From contig CAJUFF010000098.1 in the NCBI GenBank assembly GCA_910585505.1, positions 1 to 10,935 of the forward strand: a stretch of 10,935 nucleotides of DNA, in the 5' to 3' direction. The stretch comes from an uncultured Ruminiclostridium sp. GTDB taxonomy: Bacteria; Bacillota; Clostridia; Oscillospirales; Ruminococcaceae. The translations under genes and the position numbers were made by a program. Within the stretch, counting starts at the first letter, position 1. The number at the start of each line of letters is the position of its first letter. Positions 7,640 through 10,935 of the stretch are shown here, piece after piece. Below the pieces are notes generated by a model. That model worked only from the letters and a program-made list of their open reading frames with translations. It was not told the origin of the DNA and ran no database searches.

Positions 7640-8437
7640 TTAACAGTTTGATATTTCGGTGCCGCGCCTTAGCAGCTTGATTCTTGCATACGGTCTGCCG
7701 GTGACCGGATTCTCTCCGACGTCGCAGTAGATTACGCACCAGCCTTTATAGATACAACCCAGATATTTCTCCGCCTCGTCGTTCCTTGCCGCTTCGATGA
7801 GCTTTTTCATTCTCCGCTTGGTAATCTTGTCATCATCAATTATCTCATCGGGACGGATCATGTTTTGTGAGCAGTTCCAGCATCGCTCGTCCTTCTCCGC
7901 ATATTTCTGTGACTTCATAAGATACCCTACCAGATTTGTCAATCCTCTTTCGGTAAACTGCAGTCTGTCAGCGTTCGCCCAGCCTTCGTGCCACAATCCT
8001 TCAACCTCGTCTCGGCTTACACCGTTTCCGCCGACTATAATGTGATAGTGCAATCTCGTCCTGCCGTTTATTTTTCCTTCCCGTACATAGATGTATTTGA
8101 ATACCGCTCCTTTTTTCTTGTAAAGCCTTCTCAGCCTGCGTATGTAATTGTCTAACTGTTTCTTTGCCGTCTCCTTGTCGGGCGGGGCATTGGCAAAGGT
8201 CAGCGTAATGTGATAGTCCTTTTCTGTGAAGTTGTTTTGTACAAGCCACTCGAAATACTTTCGGGAGTAAGAATCGTTAAGCTTCTTAATTTTGGGGGGA
8301 GAAGCTCTTGTTTTCCCGCGCCGCGATTTTCTCGCGTTCTGCTGTTCCTCCTCGGAATATTCGTACCAGTCTACCTGTCTGAATCTGCAGGAATACCGGC
8401 TAAAGCATTTCTCGCGTATAAAGGTATGTTTTTTCAT
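7640..8437 (-). CDS. HUH endonuclease, rolling-circle replication-associated protein, 265 residues
   Basis: Three Rep motifs are visible in order: motif 1 YHITLTFA (75-82), motif 2 RLHYHIIVGG with the metal-binding His130 and His132, and motif 3 GYLMKSQKYAEK with candidate catalytic Tyr172 and Lys175 in a Y-x2-K arrangement. After motif 3 the CWNCSQNMIRPDEI segment matches the 'S.N...P' region found in phage G2P/RstA-like and clostridial Rep-associated proteins. A basic N terminus could bind origin DNA. Such enzymes nick a specific site in the double-strand origin, form a 5' phosphotyrosine link and start leading-strand synthesis. AAAGGA sits nine bases before the ATG. The gene follows a 257-bp gap with antisense-type signals and leads directly into pcfK/pcfJ. 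A second catalytic Tyr is not evident, so a single-Tyr mechanism is more likely. A relaxase is a less likely alternative given the length and motif order. Confidence 0.88.
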   Translation of the reverse strand: MKKHTFIREKCFSRYSCRFRQVDWYEYSEEEQQNARKSRRGKTRASPPKIKKLNDSYSRKYFEWLVQNNFTEKDYHITLTFANAPPDKETAKKQLDNYIRRLRRLYKKKGAVFKYIYVREGKINGRTRLHYHIIVGGNGVSRDEVEGLWHEGWANADRLQFTERGLTNLVGYLMKSQKYAEKDERCWNCSQNMIRPDEIIDDDKITKRRMKKLIEAARNDEAEKYLGCIYKGWCVIYCDVGENPVTGRPYARIKLLRRGTEISNC

Positions 8438-8527
8438 TTTCCCGGTTTCCTTTAACGTTAATATTTATTATCAAAATAATATAATCAATAAAATAATTTC
8501 AATACTTACTATATTTGCTTTGCATCC

Positions 8528-8542
8528 GAGTAGTTAATACTC
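8528..8542. repeat. 15-bp near-perfect palindrome upstream of rep
   Basis: GAGTA (8528-8532) and TACTC (8538-8542) flank GTTAA. Six of the seven possible pairs match. It lies about 90 bases before the rep start codon, so it could be an operator for a dimeric repressor or a short cruciform in the origin. No direct evidence chooses between these. Confidence 0.45.
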
Positions 8543-8559
8543 ATTACAAGCCCGCAAAC

Positions 8560-8581
8560 GGCGAAATTATCGCCTTTTTTT
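8560..8581 (+). terminator. Plus-strand intrinsic terminator in the rep leader
   Basis: Stem GGCGA (8560-8564)/TCGCC (8570-8574) with a five-base loop, followed by seven T (8575-8581) and a second T run after GA. The T tract is on the plus side only, so it would stop rightward transcription. A TATAAT at 8480-8485 could start such a transcript, but no good -35 is present. It may simply shield the next promoter or end antisense read-through from rep. Confidence 0.55.
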
Positions 8582-8592
8582 GAATTTTTTTA

Positions 8593-8621
8593 TTGACTTT
8601 TCCACGAGAAAATGATATAAT
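8593..8621 (+). promoter_or_regulatory. Strong plus-strand sigma-A type promoter with extended -10
   Basis: -35 TTGACT (8593-8598), 17-base spacer, -10 TATAAT (8616-8621), with TG one base before the -10 (extended -10). Transcription would start near 8628 and run right, against the operon. No open frame follows; a terminator is met within about 70 bases. Confidence 0.75.
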
Positions 8622-8667
8622 ATATATGTTTTTAAGCAACACTTTTTCTTTTCATTCATTTTCTCGT
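8604..8667. repeat. 12-bp perfect inverted repeat linking promoter spacer to transcript
   Basis: ACGAGAAAATGA (8604-8615) lies inside the spacer between -35 and -10; its exact reverse complement TCATTTTCTCGT lies at 8656-8667, just before the terminator. The arms are 40 bases apart. In single-stranded DNA, or in the leftward operon mRNA, they would pair into a long hairpin; in the rightward RNA only the right arm is present. Confidence 0.7.
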
Positions 8668-8696
8668 TACCCGCCGATTTCGGCGGGTGTTTTTTT
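8628..8696 (+). ncRNA. Predicted short antisense RNA in the rep leader
   Basis: Between the promoter at 8593-8621 and the terminator at 8669-8696 lies a transcript of about 70 bases with no start codon plus ribosome binding site. It is U-rich, with a weak 4-bp hairpin (TGTT...AACA) near its 5' end and a stable 3' terminator hairpin. It is fully antisense to the leader of the rep mRNA and reaches the last bases of the upstream zinc-protein gene. Counter-transcribed RNAs that limit Rep synthesis are well known in rolling-circle plasmids; placement and size fit, but the distance to the rep start (about 190 bases) would require an attenuation or mRNA-folding mechanism rather than direct blocking of the ribosome binding site. 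Confidence 0.55.
8669..8696 (+). terminator. Plus-strand intrinsic terminator
   Basis: Perfect 8-bp stem ACCCGCCG (8669-8676)/CGGCGGGT (8681-8688), four-base loop, then GTGTTTTTTT-type tail to 8696. Strong and plus-oriented; the minus side has no T run, so it should not stop the operon. Confidence 0.85.
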
Positions 8697-8922
8697 ACTC
8701 TTTTTTCTCCTGAGACTGCTTTTCTTGCAGTTCCAGGAGTTTTTTTCTTTCCGCGATTCTTTTTTCACGGAAAAAACAGTGCGATAACGATGTTTGGTCT
8801 CCGCTGAAATGCTCGCAGTCTTCTCTGCAATGCTTTTCGCATATGTAAGTCCTGTATTGTCCGCATCTCACCATCGAATGGGGATTCTCGGCTCCGCAGG
8901 CGGGGCATATCTTTTTTTCCAT
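8695..8922 (-). CDS. Small Cys-rich zinc-binding-type protein, 75 residues
   Basis: Begins MEKKICPACGAENPH, a CPxC knuckle (Cys6, Cys9), followed by Cys20, Cys28, Cys32, Cys36 and Cys49, with His31, His38 and His48 as further possible ligands. The spacing C-x2-C-x10-C-x7-C-x3-C-x3-C-x12-C would suit two zinc sites. The last 25 residues are a charged helix (REKRIAERKKLLELQEKQSQ). No named family is certain. Its ATG overlaps the last base of the preceding gene's stop (TAATG), a sign of translational coupling, with AAAGGA seven bases upstream. A nucleic-acid or protein-binding adaptor for element replication is a guess from the zinc knuckles and the position just before the rep leader. Confidence 0.7.
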   Translation of the reverse strand: MEKKICPACGAENPHSMVRCGQYRTYICEKHCREDCEHFSGDQTSLSHCFFREKRIAERKKLLELQEKQSQEKKE

Positions 8923-9425
8923 TACTTTATCCTTTCCATCTCCTGCCGCGTAACTCTCGGCAGGAGAAAATCAAAGCAATATTCACAGAAAACTCTCAGC
9001 GCCTTTTCGCCTCCCCCAAAACCCGCGCTGTATATTTTCCCGTCCTCTTTCTTTACTCCGAACATCTCCACACCGTTTGCGTTATTCATACAAAGCCGTA
9101 TTTTTGAAAAATTTTCGGTACCCGGAACGGCAAAAGCGTACACTTCTTTCCATCCGCTCGGATCGGAGACCTCGGCGAGCTCCGCGGATATTGCCTCGAT
9201 TTCGCTTTCGGGAACTTCTTTGTTTTCGATATACTCAGGCCTAAAGCTGTAGTATTCGGTTATATCGGAAATGCGGTCGATTGCGCACATGGCGGCTCGG
9301 CGCGTCTTATACTGCCTTGTTTCGGCCGAAAGAGGCCGTGGGGCAGGGAAGCCGCTTTTGTCGTTCCCGGCGTAGTAAAGCTTAGTGCGGGTTTCAAAAA
9401 CTACCCACTTATCTTTAATCAGCAT
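8922..9425 (-). CDS. Uncharacterised protein, 167 residues
   Basis: The ATG at 9423-9425 has AAAGGG eight bases upstream. The protein starts MLIKDKWVVFETRTKLYYAG and shows a basic ETRQYKTRRAAMCAIDRISD helix (about 35-54), an acidic middle (VPESEIEAISAELAEV), LCMNNANGVEMFGVKKEDGK (about 111-130) and a C-terminal FCEYCFDFLLPRVTRQEMER helix with a Cys pair. No signal peptide, membrane segment or catalytic motif is evident and I do not recognise the family. It is coupled to the zinc-type protein by a one-base overlap, so the two may form a complex. Codon use and base content resemble the neighbours. Confidence 0.7.
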   Translation of the reverse strand: MLIKDKWVVFETRTKLYYAGNDKSGFPAPRPLSAETRQYKTRRAAMCAIDRISDITEYYSFRPEYIENKEVPESEIEAISAELAEVSDPSGWKEVYAFAVPGTENFSKIRLCMNNANGVEMFGVKKEDGKIYSAGFGGGEKALRVFCEYCFDFLLPRVTRQEMERIK

Positions 9426-9488
9426 TGTTTTTACCCTTTGTCATGTCTGTGCATTTAAAATAAAACATGCCAACAGTATATTGAAAAC

Positions 9489-9938
9489 TCAAACTTTTAC
9501 CTCCTGTCTGTTATCCAGTCGCAGCCGATTTACCGCCGTGGCAAAGGACATTCTTTGCCACTCTGCGTATATGGTGACAACCTCCGCCGCTATATCTGTT
9601 TCGTACTTGTGCCCGTTAGCATTGTTTAAACAATCGGAAAATTTTTCTAAAATACCCTCTGCGGGCTTTTCGGGATTAAATCCCAATTCGATTGGTCTCT
9701 TTCCGGTGCCGTTATCGCCGCCGCAGACCGCTATGTACAAAAAATCGTCCGCCTGCTCAAAGGATATTTCGTAAATTCCCGCGTAAAGCTCTATAATGGC
9801 CTTGCCGACCGCCATAATCCGCCTCGCCGCTTTCTTTTTGCCGTTAGCCGAAGCGGCGGCAGTGTCTTCAAGAATCATTTTACAATGCTCCGCGAATATT
9901 TCTGTCAGCGACAGCTCCGTCTTCGTCGTTTTTTTCAT
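9489..9938 (-). CDS. Uncharacterised mostly helical protein, 149 residues
   Basis: Start at the ATG at 9936-9938, with AAAGGAAACGAAG directly before it; the frame is open further upstream but has no site there. It begins MKKTTKTELSLTEIFAEHCK, then alternates helices: KKKAARRIMAVGKAIIELYA (about 33-52), EISFEQADDFLYIAVCGGD, FNPEKPAEGILEKFSDCLNN and a final IYAEWQRMSFATAVNRLRLD helix. Its DCLNNANGHKYETD segment shares the pentapeptide NNANG with the next gene's product. Family and function unknown. It starts inside the preceding small gene. Confidence 0.65.
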   Translation of the reverse strand: MKKTTKTELSLTEIFAEHCKMILEDTAAASANGKKKAARRIMAVGKAIIELYAGIYEISFEQADDFLYIAVCGGDNGTGKRPIELGFNPEKPAEGILEKFSDCLNNANGHKYETDIAAEVVTIYAEWQRMSFATAVNRLRLDNRQEVKV

Positions 9939-10068
9939 CTTCGTTTCCTTTCTTGTTTTTTTCTTCAAAGGCCATAAATGCCTCATAAAAAGCTTTTCCG
10001 ATACCGTACCGTTTTCTGTAGGGAATATTTTCGGTGCAAACGTGAAAGGCGTTCCGGCTTTCCGCCAT
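9880..10068 (-). CDS. Small overlapping ORF, 62 residues
   Basis: The ATG at 10066-10068 has AGGGAG nine bases before it and follows the stop of the preceding gene by six bases. The first half (MAESRNAFHVCTENIPYRKR, then YGIGKAFYEAFMAFEEK) reads like a real protein; the tail (KNKKGNEDEKNDEDGAVADR) is low in complexity and overlaps the first 59 bases of the next gene in another frame. The gene may be real with a tail shaped by the overlap, or it may be the remnant of a longer gene. Unknown function. Confidence 0.55.
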   Translation of the reverse strand: MAESRNAFHVCTENIPYRKRYGIGKAFYEAFMAFEEKNKKGNEDEKNDEDGAVADRNIRGAL

Positions 10069-10074
10069 ATACAA

Positions 10075-10260
10075 TCACTCCCTTTCCTTTTCAAAATCGT
10101 CCAGACGCTTCCCAAGACGGCGGATCAGTCCGTTAACATAATCCCTGCTCCACAGCAGCTCTTCGGGACACTTTTCGTCGCAAAGCGCCTTTACGTTCTC
10201 CAACCCCTTTATCAGGACGGAAATATCGGTTTTTGAAAGCTTGATTTTTGTTCTGTACAT
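10075..10260 (-). CDS. Small helical protein, 61 residues
   Basis: The ATG at 10258-10260 follows AAAGGAAAAAAAT, a good site; the open frame to 10296 overlaps a plus-strand promoter and is not needed. The protein (MYRTKIKLSKTDISVLIKGL then ENVKALCDEKCPEELLW... ending LGKRLDDFEKERE) is predicted almost wholly helical with two Cys. No family recognised. It follows the 221-bp gap that carries the second plus-strand RNA module, so its own leftward leader would contain that module's complement. Confidence 0.6.
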   Translation of the reverse strand: MYRTKIKLSKTDISVLIKGLENVKALCDEKCPEELLWSRDYVNGLIRRLGKRLDDFEKERE

Positions 10261-10279
10261 ATTTTTTTCCTTTCTGTGC

Positions 10280-10308
10280 TTGACAGGAAAGAACAAATCT
10301 GATATAAT
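10280..10308 (+). promoter_or_regulatory. Perfect consensus plus-strand sigma-A promoter
   Basis: -35 TTGACA (10280-10285), 17-base spacer, -10 TATAAT (10303-10308), extended -10 TG at 10300-10301. All twelve consensus bases are present, so this should be a very strong promoter unless repressed. It fires away from the operon's reading direction and has no gene directly after it. Confidence 0.85.
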
Positions 10309-10353
10309 ACTATCGGATTGGTTAACCCGTCTTTTTAGACTGGTTTTCCTGTC
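10282..10353. repeat. 9-bp inverted repeat linking promoter to transcript
   Basis: GACAGGAAA (10282-10290) spans the -35 and early spacer; its exact reverse complement TTTCCTGTC is at 10345-10353 inside the predicted RNA. The layout matches the inverted repeat at 8604-8667: one arm in the promoter, the other just before the terminator. Confidence 0.6.
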
Positions 10354-10407
10354 GTCTTTTTTGTAAACCGCCAGTCTTTTTCAGGGAGTAGGCGGTTTAT
10401 TCTTTTT
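10315..10407 (+). ncRNA. Predicted structured small RNA, about 92 bases
   Basis: Starts about seven bases after a perfect -10 and ends at a strong terminator. Hairpin 1 is AACCCGTCT (10324-10332)/AGACTGGTT (10337-10345) with a T4 loop and one mismatch. GTCTTTTT occurs three times (10329, 10354, 10374). AGACTGG (10337-10343) can instead pair perfectly with CCAGTCT (10371-10377), which would break both hairpin 1 and the base of the terminator loop, so the RNA may have two folds. No coding frame with a ribosome binding site is inside. It could act on the leftward mRNA as an antisense RNA, or be an attenuated leader whose read-through product ends at 10509. I recognise no known RNA family. Confidence 0.6.
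10364..10406 (+). terminator. Plus-strand intrinsic terminator
   Basis: Perfect 9-bp stem TAAACCGCC (10364-10372)/GGCGGTTTA (10391-10399) with an 18-base loop, then TTCTTTTTT. Oriented for the plus strand; the minus side has an A-rich rather than T-rich exit. Confidence 0.8.
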
Positions 10408-10476
10408 TGCGTACTTTTTTGTACGCGCCTGCAAAAAGTTGTTTTAAGTGTGATTCGGATGAATAGTTTCCGTACA

Positions 10477-10509
10477 GACCGTCAATTGTCGTTGGCGGTC
10501 TTTTCTTTT
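10477..10509 (+). terminator. Second plus-strand terminator, overlapping a minus-strand stop codon
   Basis: GACCGTCAA (10477-10485)/TTGGCGGTC (10492-10500) pairs with one T-G wobble around a six-base loop, followed by TTTTCTTTT. It would catch read-through from 10280-10308. Its left arm contains the stop codon of the gene ending at 10482. Confidence 0.75.
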
Positions 10510-10667
10510 CTATGTACCTTTGCTACTCCGAGCCGTTCCAATTGAAATACGCAATCGCTGAGCGTTTCCAGTGCTTGCTCCATTTTGTGCATGATTGCCT
10601 GTAATTCTTCATCGTCAAACTCAAACTCAAAATGGAAATGGAACCTTTCTTTTTCGGATTTGTTCAT
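10482..10667 (-). CDS. First gene of the leftward operon, small acidic protein, 61 residues
   Basis: The ATG at 10665-10667 follows AAAGGGGG (10676-10683 on this strand's complement) by eight bases; a GTG nine bases upstream would overlap that site. The protein starts MNKSEKERFHFHFEFEFDDE, a striking alternation of His/Glu/Asp with Phe, then a helix (ELQAIMHKMEQALETLSDCV...LERLGV) and a basic tail. The F-H-F-H-F-E-F-E-F alternation suggests a beta strand with one charged, possibly metal-binding face. Function unknown. It is the first gene after the bidirectional promoter, so it might be a regulator of the operon, but no DNA-binding motif is visible. Confidence 0.65.
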   Translation of the reverse strand: MNKSEKERFHFHFEFEFDDEELQAIMHKMEQALETLSDCVFQLERLGVAKVHRKEKTANDN

Positions 10668-10692
10668 TAACTTCACCCCCTTTCATTGCTGG

Positions 10693-10708
10693 GCTGCCAA
10701 CTTGCAGC
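10693..10708 (-). promoter_or_regulatory. Leader hairpin before the first operon gene
   Basis: GCTGC (10693-10697) and GCAGC (10704-10708) form a 5-bp stem with a six-base loop in the leader of the leftward mRNA, ten bases before its ribosome binding site. It contains one of two CTGCCAA copies. It could be an operator half or a weak RNA hairpin. Confidence 0.4.
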
Positions 10709-10714
10709 TTCGTA

Positions 10715-10743
10715 TTGCCATTTTGAAAAATCCGTGTTATAAT
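10715..10743 (+). promoter_or_regulatory. Plus-strand promoter for the gene at 10793
   Basis: -35 TTGCCA (10715-10720), 17-base spacer, -10 TATAAT (10738-10743) with an extended -10 TG at 10735-10736. Start expected near 10750; the 5' leader begins with hairpin TCGGCT/AGCCGA (10751-10756/10763-10768). Confidence 0.75.
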
Positions 10744-10763
10744 CTCCTTATCGGCTCTGCCAA
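10736..10763 (-). promoter_or_regulatory. Minus-strand promoter for the operon, overlapping the plus promoter
   Basis: On the minus strand -35 TTGGCA (complement of 10758-10763), 16-base spacer and -10 TATAAC (complement of 10736-10741). Five of six bases match at each box. Start expected near 10729, about 60 bases before the first operon gene. Its -10 shares four bases with the plus-strand -10, so the two promoters cannot be occupied at once. Confidence 0.6.
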
Positions 10764-10792
10764 GCCGAAATAAACCGAAAGGAGGCAGCAGT

Positions 10793-10935
10793 ATGCGTAA
10801 AAGTAACATTACAACAACTACAGATAAAAAATCCAATAAAACGCAAGCTCAAATTTTTAACATACTTGATCAATATTACACATATAATACTAACAATCAT
10901 TTAAAATATAGACAAAATACAGAAGATGTGCTATA
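10793..10935 (+). CDS. Start of a plus-strand gene in AT-rich DNA (runs off the window)
   Basis: The ATG at 10793-10795 follows AAAGGAGG by seven bases, a strong site, and is about 43 bases downstream of the predicted start of transcription. Forty-seven codons are visible without a stop: MRKSNITTTTDKKSNKTQAQ then IFNILDQYYTYNTNNHLKYR and QNTEDVL. The fragment is rich in Asn, Thr, Lys and Tyr, largely because the DNA is only about 22% GC from 10801 to 10920, against a clearly higher value to the left. No family is recognisable. Given its divergence from the operon it may be a regulator, an accessory or defence gene, or a recent arrival at the element's edge. Confidence 0.65.
   Translation, partial: MRKSNITTTTDKKSNKTQAQIFNILDQYYTYNTNNHLKYRQNTEDVL

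Larger units (their letters stand above)
10261..10481. other. 221-bp regulatory gap with plus-strand RNA signals
   Basis: No minus or plus gene is supported here. From left to right it holds a consensus plus-strand promoter, a hairpin (10324-10345), a terminator (10364-10406), a perfect hairpin GCGTAC-T6-GTACGC (10409-10426) and the left half of a second terminator (10477-10509). Confidence 0.7.

Noticed and set aside
8480..8485. TATAAT as a plus-strand promoter feeding the terminator at 8560-8581
   Set aside because: No acceptable -35 at 16-18 bases; in DNA this AT-rich a TATAAT is expected by chance.
8660..8696. Hairpins at 8669-8688 and 10364-10399 as terminators of the leftward operon
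   Set aside because: Their T tracts are on the plus strand; on the minus strand the stems are followed by mixed or A-rich sequence.
1..10935. CRISPR array, tRNA, rRNA or insertion sequence
   Set aside because: No regularly spaced repeats, no tRNA-like cloverleaf with CCA-type end, no rRNA-like sequence and no transposase with flanking terminal repeats were seen.

Overview
The window looks like a mobile-element module from a low-GC Gram-positive host, most likely a gut-type member of the Clostridia. The support is AAAGGA/GGAGG ribosome binding sites before most genes, sigma-A type promoters, a dense row of small overlapping genes, and protein families (PcfJ, PcfK, a phage/plasmid HUH replication protein, ASCH, a PP-loop sulfotransferase-like ATPase, an orphan N6-methylase) that typically travel on prophages, integrative elements and plasmids of that class. 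No capsid, tail, portal, integrase, relaxase or type IV secretion gene is visible, so phage versus conjugative element versus plasmid cannot be settled from this window.

Layout. All but one of the supported genes lie on the minus strand and read right to left from about 10730 to beyond position 1, often with 1-4 base overlaps and with no minus-oriented intrinsic terminator that I could see. In order of transcription: several small unknown genes (10667 to 9489), a 167-residue unknown and a Cys-rich zinc-type protein (9425 to 8695), a 257-bp regulatory gap, the HUH endonuclease replication protein (8437-7640), PcfK-like and PcfJ-like proteins (7621-5174), a DUF3102/ParB-like coiled-coil protein (5177-4200), its coupled partner (4203-3610), an exported protein (3577-2891), a small conserved-looking protein (2854-2645), an N6-methylase-fold protein with degraded motifs (2637-1798), a PAPS-reductase-family PP-loop protein (1775-999), an AT-rich gap, an ASCH-type protein (744-121) and the start of one more gene (145-1). 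At the right edge a plus-strand gene starts at 10793 in DNA that falls to about 22% GC.

The most unusual part is regulatory. Two gaps in the minus-strand operon (8438-8694 and 10261-10481) each hold a near-perfect plus-strand promoter (TTGACA or TTGACT, 17-bp spacer, the identical ten bases TGATATAATA) followed 70-100 bases later by a strong intrinsic terminator, with no open frame between. In both, an inverted repeat joins the promoter to a site inside the short transcript. These predict two small plus-strand RNAs antisense to the operon, one in the leader of the replication gene. They would suit counter-transcribed RNAs controlling replication, or RNA-polymerase-dependent single-strand origins. 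At the right edge, two back-to-back promoters with overlapping -10 boxes separate the minus operon from the plus gene, which looks like a two-way switch.

How the parts may work together (inference): the HUH protein would nick and start rolling-circle replication; PcfK/PcfJ and the coiled-coil pair would be replication, partition or transfer accessories; the methylase-like, PP-loop and ASCH proteins may modify nucleic acids or protect the element; the two antisense RNAs and the divergent promoter would set the level of expression.
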